From assembly GCA_022563885.1 (NCBI GenBank), contig JADFMM010000027.1:1-35679 (forward strand): a stretch of DNA of 35,679 nucleotides. The letters are read 5' to 3'. Numbering within the stretch: the stretch's first letter is position 1; every line of letters starts with the position of its first letter. Positions 16,397-24,895 of the stretch are shown piece after piece. The notes under the pieces are model-generated. The model was not told where the DNA came from. It was given only the letters and a program-made list of their open reading frames with translations, and ran no database searches. This DNA comes from Planctomycetota bacterium (lineage in GTDB: Bacteria; Planctomycetota; Phycisphaerae; Sedimentisphaerales; Anaerobacaceae). Position numbers and translations under genes: made by a program.

Positions 16397-16507
16397 GTGT
16401 CAGTGCGCGACCTGAAACGGCACAGCCAGGTTGTGCGTGTCAAGCGGCTGGACGGCTGCGAGGGGACGCTGGGTATAGACAACGGCTGGGAAATAGGTAC
16501 AGCATGA
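16397..16507 (+). CDS. Possible 36-residue protein overlapping the S41 protease start (ATGA)
   Basis: A frame open from 16367 ends at TGA 16505-16507, sharing ATGA with the protease ATG. The likely start is GTG at 16397 with CAGGAC upstream. It encodes SVRDLKRHSQVVRVKRLDG followed by GCEGTLGIDNGWEIGTA, with GC-rich third positions and a balanced composition that look coding. Upstream codons in other frames (LKLLERRLGAVA) suggest it could be the end of a larger frameshifted gene. No family recognised. The stop-start overlap suggests translational coupling. Confidence 0.35.
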   Translation: MSVRDLKRHSQVVRVKRLDGCEGTLGIDNGWEIGTA

Positions 16508-18702
16508 AGCAAATCACAGACAATGTAGCGATTCTAGTATTGGCAGTTTGCGTATTGGTAGTGTCGGGGCAAGGGTGGTCGGCAGAGACGCAGGCAGTTG
16601 AAGCCCGTGATGCGATCGCCAGGGCGTGTGCGCTCATCTATCAGGGTCAGTTTACAGAGGCGGGGCGATTGCTCGATACGGATGAGGGTCCGATCGATGT
16701 CAGTGCAAAGGACATGCTCCTAGGCCTGGTGGGTCAATACGAGGATATCCAGGCCTTGCGACTCGAAACGCGGAGCAAGGCCTTTAAGGAGCAGTTGGAC
16801 GCCCTGGACAAGCTCGAGCACGGCGATCCCAACGAGGCGCTTGATCCCAACGCCGCCCCGGATCCCAATGAGGACGCGGAGCTTATCCGGATGATCAAGA
16901 CCCTGTCCGTCGTCAGGAATGCCAGCGAGTTGGCGACGGCGGAGCAACGTCTGGCCCTGCAGAGCAACGCGTTTGTCACAAGCACTATTGAGAAGGCCGT
17001 CGAGCGGGCGACCGTGCATGAGGCGGAGGGCCGGTGGCTCGAGGCATACACCGAGTGCTACAGCTGGCTGAGGGCCATCGACCCCAACAATCAGGGCTAC
17101 AAAGACTACATCGAAGAGCTGCTGGATAGAGTGTCTATTGATTCGAGCTTTAGCGACAGTCCCTGCGAAACCTCCGCGGCCCGGTACAAGGGTGTTCGCA
17201 AAGAGATTTTTCGGGCGGCCATTACCGCCTTAAACATCTATTACATCAACAGCATCGACTATGCCGAAATGGCGAGCGAGGCCTTGAAACGCTGCAAGCT
17301 GGTGGTGGAGGTCGTGCTGGTCCGCAAGACGGACCCGAACGACACGCTGGAGTACGAGGTGCCCAACGGAGAGCAGGCCGGTGCCTGGGCCGCTGGCATG
17401 GATGTGCTCCTGGATGAGGTGAAAAATCCGTCCAGAGTGTTCGGCGCCAGCAAGTTCCTCAGAATCTTCGAAAAGGCATTGGACCTCAACAAGCGGACCG
17501 CCGGTTTACCGATGGAAATCATCATCACGCAATTCTCCAGTGCGTCCCTGGCCACCCTGGATCCGCACACCACGATCATTTGGCCCAGGGAGATTGAGCA
17601 GTTCAATAAGGCCATGACCAATGAGTTTAGCGGCGTGGGCATTGAAATCTCGAAGAAAGACGGACTCTTGACGGTGGCCAGTCTGCTTCCCGATACGCCC
17701 GCTTACAAGGCGGGGCTGGATGCAGGAGATGTGATAGAACGCGTGGATGGGCTGGAGACCAGGAACATGAGTCTGCACTGCGCGGTGAAGCATATTACGG
17801 GGCCCAAGGGTACGGAGGTTGAACTGACCATCAAGCGGGCGAATACGAATGAGCGGGAGACCATCACGATTACTCGCGACCGCATCATCGTCCCCTCCGT
17901 ACGTGGTTGGGTGCGTAGCGACACCGGTAAGTGGGTGCATGTGCTCGATCCCAACGAACGCATCGGATACGCACGGCTGACCAGCTTCGTCTCGGACACC
18001 GCTCGAGATTTTGAGAATGTCCTCGACGACCTGGAAGCGGATGGCCTCAATGGCCTGATTCTGGACCTTCGTTTCAATTCCGGTGGGCTGCTCAGCAGCG
18101 CCGTGGCCATTTCGGACATGTTTATCAGAAAAGGGGTAATCGTCAGTACTCGATCGGGTCCGGGGGGATTCGGCTCCGACCCTGTGCCGGCCCATGCGCG
18201 GAACACGCATCCCAATTTTCCCCTGGTCGTCCTGGTGAACTCCTCTTCGGCCAGCGCGTCGGAGATTGTCTCGGGGGCCCTGGCGGACCCGGTCCATGAG
18301 CGCGCGGTGCTGGTGGGCGATCGAACCCATGGCAAGGGAAGCGTCCAGTCGATCTCCGGCGCAAGGTACGGGGCCCAACTCAAGTACACGATGGCCTACT
18401 ATCATCTGCCCTCGGGGCAACGGGTGAACAGCCGCGCGTCGCGGGAAAAGTTGGGCAAAAAGGATTGGGGGGTCGCGCCCGATGTGCAGATCCGCCTGCG
18501 GCGGGACGAGCTGGCCGATCTGTGGGATGTGCAGCGGGACAACGCCGTCCTGGTACAGGCCAATCATGATCACGGCAAGGACACCCGCAAGAAACATCAA
18601 CTCAAGGAGTTATTGAAGGTAGACCCCCAGTTGGCCCTGGCGATACTCGTCGTGCGGGCCAAGCAGATAGAGGCTGGGCGTGTCGTCGCACATCTAAACT
18701 GA
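16504..18702 (+). CDS. S41 family C-terminal processing protease (CtpA/Tsp-like), exported
   Basis: 732 residues from the ATG at 16504; the longer open frame upstream lacks any export signal, whereas MKQITDNVAILVLAVCVLVV is a signal peptide or anchor. A helical domain of about 370 residues follows, with a DPNEALDPNAAPDPNEDAE linker (a DPN repeat, frequent in Phycisphaerae proteins). Then come a PDZ domain (FSGVGIEISKKDGLL; GLDAGDVIERVDGL) and the S41 core: YARLTSFVSDTARDF, LILDLRFNSGGLL, NSSSASASEIVSGAL (nucleophile Ser), and GDRTHGKGSVQ (catalytic Lys). Expected to cleave exposed C-termini of periplasmic proteins. At 732 residues it is longer than the usual 400-450 because of the N-terminal domain. 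It sits between the LptD-like gene and lysS, ten bases before the latter. Confidence 0.9.
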   Translation: MKQITDNVAILVLAVCVLVVSGQGWSAETQAVEARDAIARACALIYQGQFTEAGRLLDTDEGPIDVSAKDMLLGLVGQYEDIQALRLETRSKAFKEQLDALDKLEHGDPNEALDPNAAPDPNEDAELIRMIKTLSVVRNASELATAEQRLALQSNAFVTSTIEKAVERATVHEAEGRWLEAYTECYSWLRAIDPNNQGYKDYIEELLDRVSIDSSFSDSPCETSAARYKGVRKEIFRAAITALNIYYINSIDYAEMASEALKRCKLVVEVVLVRKTDPNDTLEYEVPNGEQAGAWAAGMDVLLDEVKNPSRVFGASKFLRIFEKALDLNKRTAGLPMEIIITQFSSASLATLDPHTTIIWPREIEQFNKAMTNEFSGVGIEISKKDGLLTVASLLPDTPAYKAGLDAGDVIERVDGLETRNMSLHCAVKHITGPKGTEVELTIKRANTNERETITITRDRIIVPSVRGWVRSDTGKWVHVLDPNERIGYARLTSFVSDTARDFENVLDDLEADGLNGLILDLRFNSGGLLSSAVAISDMFIRKGVIVSTRSGPGGFGSDPVPAHARNTHPNFPLVVLVNSSSASASEIVSGALADPVHERAVLVGDRTHGKGSVQSISGARYGAQLKYTMAYYHLPSGQRVNSRASREKLGKKDWGVAPDVQIRLRRDELADLWDVQRDNAVLVQANHDHGKDTRKKHQLKELLKVDPQLALAILVVRAKQIEAGRVVAHLN

Positions 18703-18712
18703 GAATAGACCC

Positions 18713-20185
18713 TTGAACCCTTGCGAAGATGTCAGCAAGTTACAGCAACAACGACGCCGGCGCCGCGAGGAGATCAGGGCCTTGGGCGTTGATCCCTACG
18801 GTGGACGCTATGATGACACCGAAGCCTCCACTGTCGTGAAGGCACGCTACATGGAGGACGACGAAGGGCAGACGGCCAAAGTAGCGGGTCGGATAGTTCT
18901 CTTGCGGGACATCGGAAAGTTGATTTTCATGACCCTGCGCGACCGCGAGGGGACCATTCAGGTCGGTCTGAGCAGGAAGATGCTGGGGGACCAGTGGGCA
19001 TTGGCGAAAAAACTGGAGTTGGGTGACATCGTCGGGTGCGCGGGAAACCTGGGAAAGACCCGCACGGGTGAGATCACGGTCTGGGGCATAGACGGTGGAT
19101 TGACCTTTCTGAGCAAGTGCCTCAGTCAACCTCCTGAGAAATTCCACGGTCTGGCGGATGTCGATCAGCGCTATCGTCAGCGATACGTCGATCTTTGGGC
19201 CAATCCGGAGGTGATGGAGCGTTTTCGGACGCGCTGTGCCATCATCAACACTATCCGTGACATCTTGGTCGGCAAGGGCTTTCTGGAAGTCGAGACCCCG
19301 ATGATGCAGTCTATCGCCGGTGGGGCCGCCGCGCAGCCCTTCGTGACCCACCACAACAGCCTGGGCCTGGACCTGTATCTGCGGATCTCGCCCGAACTCT
19401 TTCTCAAGCGACTTCTGGTGGGGGGCATGGAACGTGTCTTCGAGATCAACCGTAACTTCCGCAACGAGGGCTTGAGCCGCCAGCACAATCCCGAGTTTAC
19501 CATGATCGAACTCTATCAGGCCTACGCCGACTACTACGTGATGATGGATCTGACCGAGGAGTTGATCTGTCGCTGTGCCGAGGCCCATTGTGAGAGTCTA
19601 CAGGTCGAGTTTTTTGGCAAGCAGGTCGATCTGACGGGTCCTTGGCGGCGGGCCAAGTACGCCGATTTGTTGCTGGAGCACAGTGGCTGTGACATCACGG
19701 ACATCGCGGCGCTTAGGGCCAAGGCCCGCAGCCTGGAGATTGACGAGAGCGGCATGGATGACCTGATCGTCGTGAATGAGGTCTGGGAGGCGACGGTCGA
19801 GGACCATCTGGTGAATCCCACATTCGTGATGGACTACCCGGCACCGCTGTGTCCCCTCACGCGGCGAAAGCCCGAGGATCCGACCGTGGCGGAGCGCTTT
19901 GAACTCTTCGTCTGCGGCATGGAGTTGGCCAATGCCTATACCGAACTCAACGATCCGGATGTTCAGGAAGAGAATTTCCGTATCCAGCTCAAGGGCCAGG
20001 AAGACACCATGGCCACCATGGACACCGACTTTATCGATGCCCTGAAATATGGCATGCCGCCGGCGGGTGGCCTGGGTATCGGGATCGATCGGCTGGTCAT
20101 GCTGCTGACGGGGGCATCCACCATTCGTGATGTCGTTCTCTTTCCCCTGTTGAAACCCAAGGTCCCAAAGCAGGAACAGGTCTAA
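18713..20185 (+). CDS. lysS: Lysyl-tRNA synthetase, class II
   Basis: 490 residues. The N-terminal OB-fold anticodon domain (VAGRIVLLRDIGKLIFMTL; GDIVGCAGNLGKTRTGE) is followed by the class II core: motif 1 FLEVETPMMQSIAGGAAAQP, motif 2 FRNEGLSRQHNPEFTMIE, motif 3 GGLGIGIDRLVMLLTG, and the substrate-site segment GMELANAYTELNDP. It charges tRNA-Lys with lysine using ATP. The start is TTG at 18713: an in-frame TAA lies at 18695 and no ATG occurs until about residue 46, inside the conserved fold. The ribosome site is weak. It begins ten bases after the S41 protease stop, so it is likely cotranscribed with it. Length and motifs are normal. Confidence 0.97.
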   Translation: MNPCEDVSKLQQQRRRRREEIRALGVDPYGGRYDDTEASTVVKARYMEDDEGQTAKVAGRIVLLRDIGKLIFMTLRDREGTIQVGLSRKMLGDQWALAKKLELGDIVGCAGNLGKTRTGEITVWGIDGGLTFLSKCLSQPPEKFHGLADVDQRYRQRYVDLWANPEVMERFRTRCAIINTIRDILVGKGFLEVETPMMQSIAGGAAAQPFVTHHNSLGLDLYLRISPELFLKRLLVGGMERVFEINRNFRNEGLSRQHNPEFTMIELYQAYADYYVMMDLTEELICRCAEAHCESLQVEFFGKQVDLTGPWRRAKYADLLLEHSGCDITDIAALRAKARSLEIDESGMDDLIVVNEVWEATVEDHLVNPTFVMDYPAPLCPLTRRKPEDPTVAERFELFVCGMELANAYTELNDPDVQEENFRIQLKGQEDTMATMDTDFIDALKYGMPPAGGLGIGIDRLVMLLTGASTIRDVVLFPLLKPKVPKQEQV

Positions 20186-20224
20186 GCCAGGTAGGTCAGC
20201 CGGGGACAAGCTACTGGACGCTCT

Positions 20225-20503
20225 CGTGATCGTTGTCGTAATCGTAATCGAAACAGTGAATGGCGGATTTAGGAGTTGTGCAAAAATAAATCATTGGTTT
20301 TACGCTCAGATTTGCGTCAGATTCGTTCGCGACCGATTGAGCGAAACCGGAAGCGTAGCTGTTCTACGTTGAGGATTCGCGATTGAGGAACGGACGAAGA
20401 TGGCGTGAAGATGAGATGGAAAACCGGTGAGTTATTTTTGCACGACGACTAAGGGGTTTCGATTACGACAACGACAACCGCTGCGCTGATCACGACTACG
20501 AGG
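20225..20503. repeat. Outer inverted repeat around MITE-B
   Basis: GTTGTCGTAATCGTAATCGA at 20232, then AAC, is mirrored by GTTTCGATTACGACAACGAC at 20456. The arms are simple CGTAAT/CGTTGT units. The flanks GTGATC and GATCAC extend the symmetry. The inner element appears to lie within this palindrome. Confidence 0.6.
20269..20452. mobile_element. MITE-B: 184-base palindromic non-coding element
   Basis: Left end TTAGGAGTTGTGCAAAAATA then AATCATTGGTTTT; the reverse complement of the right end reads TTAGTCGTCGTGCAAAAATA then ACTCACCGGTTTT. This gives 33-base terminal inverted repeats with about eight mismatches and a shared TTAG/CTAA tip. The interior encodes nothing credible. It fits a non-autonomous miniature transposon. 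It lies in the 384-base gap between lysS and the Lol-type cassette. Confidence 0.78.
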
Positions 20504-20569
20504 CATAGGCATACGGACTGGCGCCTTTGCGAGAACGATTTTGAGCCAGTCGGACAATATGGACATTGT

Positions 20570-21904
20570 ATGCTGAAACTCCTGTTATGCTCGCGGTATT
20601 TGCGCAGACGCAAGGTCGTGTACTTGAGCGTCGCCGCGTTGGCACTGTCTGTGGCCCTGCTCATCGTGGTGTCCAGCCTCTTCACGGGTTTCATCGCAGC
20701 CTGCGAGCAGAGTGCGGTGGACGTCCTCGGGGATGTGCTGATCTCCTGCCCGGTCAAGTTCACGCATCACGAGCGACTGATCGAACAACTCGAGGCCTCC
20801 GATCAGGTGCAGGCGGCCACCGCCGTGATGCTCACACAGGGACTGCTTCATCTAGGCAAGGGCAATGTCCGCGCCGTGCAGATCTTTGGGATCGAGCCGG
20901 AACGATTTCAAAAGGTTATCCACTTCCGTGAGTCTCTACGCGGCACAGGGGGATTGGCTTCGCTGATGTCGCCCCAGGATTCCACGATGCGAGGTTTTGT
21001 CAGTATCGGCGTGGTGACGGAACCTAATGAGCTGACCGATGAGTACGATTATGCGCGTGCTCGAGAGGCACTAGGTCTTAGGGTCTCATTGACCACGGGA
21101 TCGCTACGGAGGCCGGACACCCAGGCCGCGGACCGAGGCCCGGTCCGGCCCAGGCGTGCCAGCTTTCAATTCACCGTGGCGGATGTGATTCGTTCGGGCC
21201 ATTTCTTCTTTGACCGGGAGTCTGTGTTCCTGCCGCTGGACCGTCTCTGCCGAAAACTCGATCCCTCCGCTGCAGGAACCTATGTGCAGCGCGTGCAGAT
21301 CAAGCTGTCCCCGACGGCGGAGAGAGCCAGCGCCATTGAAGAGATCGAGTCGATATGGCAGGCCTTCGGCGAGAGCATTCAACTGGGTTATAACATCCAA
21401 TTGACCGATGTAATCACCGCCGTTGAGATGCAGGCCCGCTATGTGGGCGAGATCCGCAAACAGATGGGCATGCTCATGGTGATCTTTGGCATCGTGGATG
21501 TGGGGGTCATCGCCCTGATTTTCTGCATTTTCTACATGATCGTCCGCCTCAAGCAGCGGGACATCGGCATCATTCGCAGCTGCGGCGGCTCGGCCGGGGC
21601 CGTTGCCGCCATATTCCTGGGATTCGGCGCGGTAGTGGGGTTGGTTGGAGCCCTGCTCGGCGTGCTGCTGGGCTATTTGTTTACCGCCAACATCAATCGG
21701 ATCGAGGCATGGGTTGCCAAGGCCTTCGGACTCAATCTGTGGAGCAGCAGTCTCTATGTCTTCGAGAAGATCCCCAACACGATGGATTGGGGATCAGCCG
21801 GATTCATCGGACTGGCTGCCATTGCGGCGGCTTCGGTCGGTGTGCTCATTCCGGCCCTCCTTGCCGCCCGTACCCGTCCCGTCGAGGTACTGAGATATGA
21901 GTGA
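20570..21904 (+). CDS. FtsX-like ABC transporter permease, LolC/LolE type (first of a pair)
   Basis: 444 residues. Topology: one N-terminal helix (VYLSVAALALSVALLIVVSS) after SRYLRRRK, a periplasmic MacB/LolC-like domain of about 250 residues, then three helices (MLMVIFGIVDVGVIALIFCI; VAAIFLGFGAVVGLVGALLG; AGFIGLAAIAAASVGVLIPA) with the FtsX signature RDIGIIRSCGGSAGAVAAIF. The C-terminus LLAARTRPVEVLRYE is the family's PxExLR ending. Expected role: with the next permease and the ATPase, extraction of lipoproteins from the inner membrane for transfer to the outer membrane. No lolA-like gene is in view. The next gene starts 36 bases downstream. Other members of this superfamily export different cargo, so lipoprotein transport is inference. 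Confidence 0.88.
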   Translation: MLKLLLCSRYLRRRKVVYLSVAALALSVALLIVVSSLFTGFIAACEQSAVDVLGDVLISCPVKFTHHERLIEQLEASDQVQAATAVMLTQGLLHLGKGNVRAVQIFGIEPERFQKVIHFRESLRGTGGLASLMSPQDSTMRGFVSIGVVTEPNELTDEYDYARAREALGLRVSLTTGSLRRPDTQAADRGPVRPRRASFQFTVADVIRSGHFFFDRESVFLPLDRLCRKLDPSAAGTYVQRVQIKLSPTAERASAIEEIESIWQAFGESIQLGYNIQLTDVITAVEMQARYVGEIRKQMGMLMVIFGIVDVGVIALIFCIFYMIVRLKQRDIGIIRSCGGSAGAVAAIFLGFGAVVGLVGALLGVLLGYLFTANINRIEAWVAKAFGLNLWSSSLYVFEKIPNTMDWGSAGFIGLAAIAAASVGVLIPALLAARTRPVEVLRYE

Positions 21905-21940
21905 GGTTGCCAAAGCCTGGAAGGTTGAACGGTCGGTCTT

Positions 21941-23281
21941 ATGTACAAGATCATCCTACCCCTGCGCTACCTGGTGAACCGTCGGATCAGTCTGTTGGCG
22001 GTTTCGGCCGTGGCGCTGAGTGTGTTTATTGCATCCGTGGTGCTCACCGTGATGCATGGCTTGGTCGGGGACTTCAAGGAGAAGAATCACCTTTTTGTCG
22101 GCGACTGTGTCGTGAGCACCCCGTCCCTGGTGGGGTTCGCCTATTATGAGCTCTTTGTGGAGCAGTTGGAGGCCATGCCTCAGGTGGCGGCCGTGTCGGC
22201 GGTGGTCAAGAGCTACGGCCTGTTCACCATGGGCGACCGGCACAGTGGGGGCGTGCAGATTGTGGGCATTGATCCGATTCGGCACGGTCGGGCCACCGGT
22301 TTTGCCGCCGGTATTCACTATCACGCCGGGGACCTGGCCTCGCTGTTTGAACCAGGGTATGATCCCAATCTGCCGGGCTGCGTATTCGGCATCGATCGCA
22401 TCTTTCTCAAGGATGACGATGGGGCGTACCAGTATGACCCCTGTGTCCCTCACTTCGGATTTGACATCACCTGCTTTCCCCTGACGGCTAAGGGGGCTCT
22501 GAGAGGACTGGGATCCGTCAGCAGCAAACGCTTCTACCTGAGCGATGTCTCCTGGTCGGGGCTGGCACGTGTCGACGATCACTATGTCTATCTGCCCCGC
22601 GCGGAGGCCCAGACGCTGTGTGGAATGGGGGGGAGGGACAAGCGGATCAACGCGATCCACGTCAAGTTTTCGGAGGGTGTCACGCCGGAGGAGGGGACCG
22701 AACGGGTCCGGGACCTGTGGACGGACTACCGGGAGAACCGATCGGGCGCCTCGCTCGCCTACCTGATGGACACGGTGACTGTCTCGGATTGGAAGCGGTA
22801 CCGGCGTGCCTCCATCGCCGGGATGGAGAAGGAGGAGACGGCGATGATCATTCTCTTTGTCCTGGTTGGGATTACGACCGTCTTCATCGTGTTTGTCGTC
22901 TTCTATATGATCGTGACCCACAAGGTGAAGGACATCGGCATCCTCAAGAGCATGGGCGCCTCCAGCTTGGACGTCATGGCCCTGTTTGGCGGCTTTGCCT
23001 GTCTAGTGGGGCTCTGTGGGGCGGCGTTGGGATTGTTGGGAGGCTGGCAGTTCCTACGCCGGGTCAATGCCCTGGAGGATTGGCTCCATGAAAAATGGGA
23101 CTTTCAGGTCTGGGATCGATCCATGTTTGCAATCGGGGACATCCCCCATGACATCGAACCCTCGGTAATGGGGGCGATTGGGATCTCCGCCATCTTCGCC
23201 TGTCTGTTCGGGGCCCTCTTACCCACCTGGCAGGCGGCTCGTTTGAGGCCCATCGAAACTTTGCAGGCAAACCAGATATGA
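21941..23281 (+). CDS. FtsX-like ABC transporter permease, LolC/LolE type (second of a pair)
   Basis: 446 residues with the same layout as the preceding gene: LPLRYLVNRRISLLAVSAVA, a large external domain, then helices ILFVLVGITTVFIVFVVFYM, FACLVGLCGAALGLLGGW and GAIGISAIFACLFGALLP. The cytoplasmic coupling segment is KVKDIGILKSMGASSLDVMA. The end LLPTWQAARLRPIETLQANQ is the typical ATPase-proximal tail. The two permeases are clearly paralogous but diverged through most of the external domain, so a heterodimeric LolCE-type core is likely. Its stop overlaps the ATPase start (ATGA at 23278-23281), which points to translational coupling and equal expression of the cassette. Confidence 0.9.
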   Translation: MYKIILPLRYLVNRRISLLAVSAVALSVFIASVVLTVMHGLVGDFKEKNHLFVGDCVVSTPSLVGFAYYELFVEQLEAMPQVAAVSAVVKSYGLFTMGDRHSGGVQIVGIDPIRHGRATGFAAGIHYHAGDLASLFEPGYDPNLPGCVFGIDRIFLKDDDGAYQYDPCVPHFGFDITCFPLTAKGALRGLGSVSSKRFYLSDVSWSGLARVDDHYVYLPRAEAQTLCGMGGRDKRINAIHVKFSEGVTPEEGTERVRDLWTDYRENRSGASLAYLMDTVTVSDWKRYRRASIAGMEKEETAMIILFVLVGITTVFIVFVVFYMIVTHKVKDIGILKSMGASSLDVMALFGGFACLVGLCGAALGLLGGWQFLRRVNALEDWLHEKWDFQVWDRSMFAIGDIPHDIEPSVMGAIGISAIFACLFGALLPTWQAARLRPIETLQANQI

Positions 23282-23997
23282 CGGACCAGAAGAAGATCAT
23301 AGAGATCAGGGACTTGCACAAGTCCTATCAAATGGGCTCTACCCGCGTCAACGTGTTGGAAGGGGCGAATCTTTCGGTCCGTCGGGGTGAGTTCCTGGCC
23401 ATCCTCGGGGCGTCGGGAAGCGGCAAGAGTACGCTGCTCCATCTCCTGGGGGGGCTTGACCGGCCCGACCAGGGTCGCGTCCTGTTTGAGGATCAGGATC
23501 TGCGTGACTACAAGCGCGGTCGGCTCAATCGATTTCGCAACCGGACTGTAGGCTTTGTGTTCCAGTTTTACCACCTCATCGATGAGTTCAATGTCAGGGA
23601 GAATGTTCTCTTGCCGGCAATGGTCGGCAAGAGCGTGCTGGCCTGGTTGGCCGGCCGGTCCCAGCCGAAAAGAAGGGCCGATGAGCTGATTGAGCAGGTG
23701 GGATTGGAGGATCGTGCTCTTCACAAGCCTTACCAGTTGTCGGGTGGTGAACGACAGCGAGTGGCCATCGCCCGCGCCCTGATGAACCGCCCCGAGTTGC
23801 TCTTGGCCGACGAGCCCACAGGAAATCTTGACTCTGCCACAGGAAACAGTATCTTGAAAATCTTTGAGCAACTAAACCGAGCCGGCCAGACCATCGTCAT
23901 GGTGACCCATGACGAACGAATTGCACAGATGGCCACACGTGCGGTGGTGTTGGTGGATGGCAAGACAGTTGAAAGGCGGGTGGGTCAGCCTTCCTAG
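23278..23997 (+). CDS. ABC transporter ATP-binding protein, LolD/MacB type
   Basis: 239 residues, standard length. Walker A GASGSGKST near residue 44, Q-loop in GFVFQFYHLI, signature LSGGERQRVAIARAL, Walker B LLLADEPTGNLDS, and switch His in MVTHD. The insert EFNVRENVLLPAMV is the hallmark of the LolD/MacB/FtsE-like class. It powers the two upstream FtsX-type permeases; the start codon overlaps the stop of the second permease. The aminotransferase gene follows 31 bases later on the same strand, so the cassette may belong to a longer transcript. Confidence 0.95.
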   Translation: MTDQKKIIEIRDLHKSYQMGSTRVNVLEGANLSVRRGEFLAILGASGSGKSTLLHLLGGLDRPDQGRVLFEDQDLRDYKRGRLNRFRNRTVGFVFQFYHLIDEFNVRENVLLPAMVGKSVLAWLAGRSQPKRRADELIEQVGLEDRALHKPYQLSGGERQRVAIARALMNRPELLLADEPTGNLDSATGNSILKIFEQLNRAGQTIVMVTHDERIAQMATRAVVLVDGKTVERRVGQPS

Positions 23998-24028
23998 TGC
24001 TGTGGCCTTGTTTTTTGGAGCAATCCGT

Positions 24029-24895
24029 ATGGGCTTGAAGGTTTGGTTGGACGATGCACTCGTTGAGGAGGCGGATGCGAAGGTCTCTGTCTTTGATCAC
24101 GGGTTGCTCTATGGAGACGGCGTGTTCGAGGGCATCCGCGTTTACAAGCACAAGATATTCGAGTTGGACGCCCACCTCGATCGGCTCTTCGAGTCGGCAT
24201 TGGCGATTCGATTGACCCACCCCATGAGCAAGGTCCAACTCCTGGAGGCGATACACCAGACGGTCGAGGCCAATGGCATCGTGGATGGCTATATCCGTCT
24301 CGTGGTCACGCGAGGCACGGGCACCCTGGGGTTGAACCCCTTCGTGTGCAAACGGGGCATGGTCATTATCATCGCCAGTACCATCCAGCTCTATCCGGAA
24401 GAACTCTATGAACAGGGGATGAAGATCATCAGCGCGTCCACCATGCGGAACCATCCCATGGCCCTGCCGCCTCAGGTGAAAAGCCTCAACTACCTCAACA
24501 ATATCTTGGCCAAGATCGAGGCCCTGGATCAGGGCGTGATGGAAGCCATCATGTACAACCATCAGGGCAATGTGGCAGAGGCCACTGGGGACAACGTGTT
24601 TGTCGTCAAAAGGGGTGTCATTTACACACCGCCTGTCTCGGCCGGTTCCCTGGCGGGCATCACACGGCGTGTGGTCATTCGTCTGGCGCAGGAAGAGGGG
24701 CTGGAGGTGGTTGAAAGAGATCTGACACGCTGCGATCTCTACGCGAGTGAGGAGTTCTTCCTAACGGGTACGGCTGCTGAAGTCATTGGTATCGTCGAGA
24801 TCGACGGCCGGAGGATTGGCGAGGGTCGACCGGGCCCGATCACCAAGTTGCTGCGAAAGAGATTCTTTGATTATGCCCAAGGTCCATCAGGATAG
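24029..24895 (+). CDS. Class IV PLP aminotransferase (branched-chain or D-amino acid type)
   Basis: 288 residues from the ATG at 24029, with GGAG nine bases upstream; the much longer open frame reaching into the ATPase gene is rejected. Fold-type IV features: SVFDHGLLYGDGVFEGIRVY, the PLP Lys151 in PPQVKSLNYLNN, EATGDNVFVV, and AGITRRVVI. Enzymes of this class transfer amino groups between branched-chain amino acids and 2-oxoglutarate (IlvE) or act as D-amino-acid transaminase or aminodeoxychorismate lyase. At 288 residues with VFEGIRVY the IlvE type is most likely. The gene overlaps the start of the polyprenyl synthetase by 23 bases. Confidence 0.88.
   Translation: MGLKVWLDDALVEEADAKVSVFDHGLLYGDGVFEGIRVYKHKIFELDAHLDRLFESALAIRLTHPMSKVQLLEAIHQTVEANGIVDGYIRLVVTRGTGTLGLNPFVCKRGMVIIIASTIQLYPEELYEQGMKIISASTMRNHPMALPPQVKSLNYLNNILAKIEALDQGVMEAIMYNHQGNVAEATGDNVFVVKRGVIYTPPVSAGSLAGITRRVVIRLAQEEGLEVVERDLTRCDLYASEEFFLTGTAAEVIGIVEIDGRRIGEGRPGPITKLLRKRFFDYAQGPSG

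Noticed and set aside
16320-16500. Riboswitch between the lptD-like and protease genes
   Set aside because: I compared the GC-rich stems with the cyclic di-GMP type and found no match to its conserved core; coding-like codons explain the stretch better.
16324-16503. 60-residue N-terminal extension of the S41 protease
   Set aside because: It would bury the signal peptide at residue 61; the ATG at 16504 gives a normal exported protein.
16840-16890. GATCCCAACG-type repeats in the protease gene as a CRISPR or tandem repeat
   Set aside because: They encode the DPN linker in frame and are too short and irregular for a CRISPR; no CRISPR array is present in the window.
23909-24028. Extension of the aminotransferase into the ABC ATPase gene
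   Set aside because: The added 40 residues are shadow translation of the ATPase gene; a good GGAG-ATG start is at 24029.
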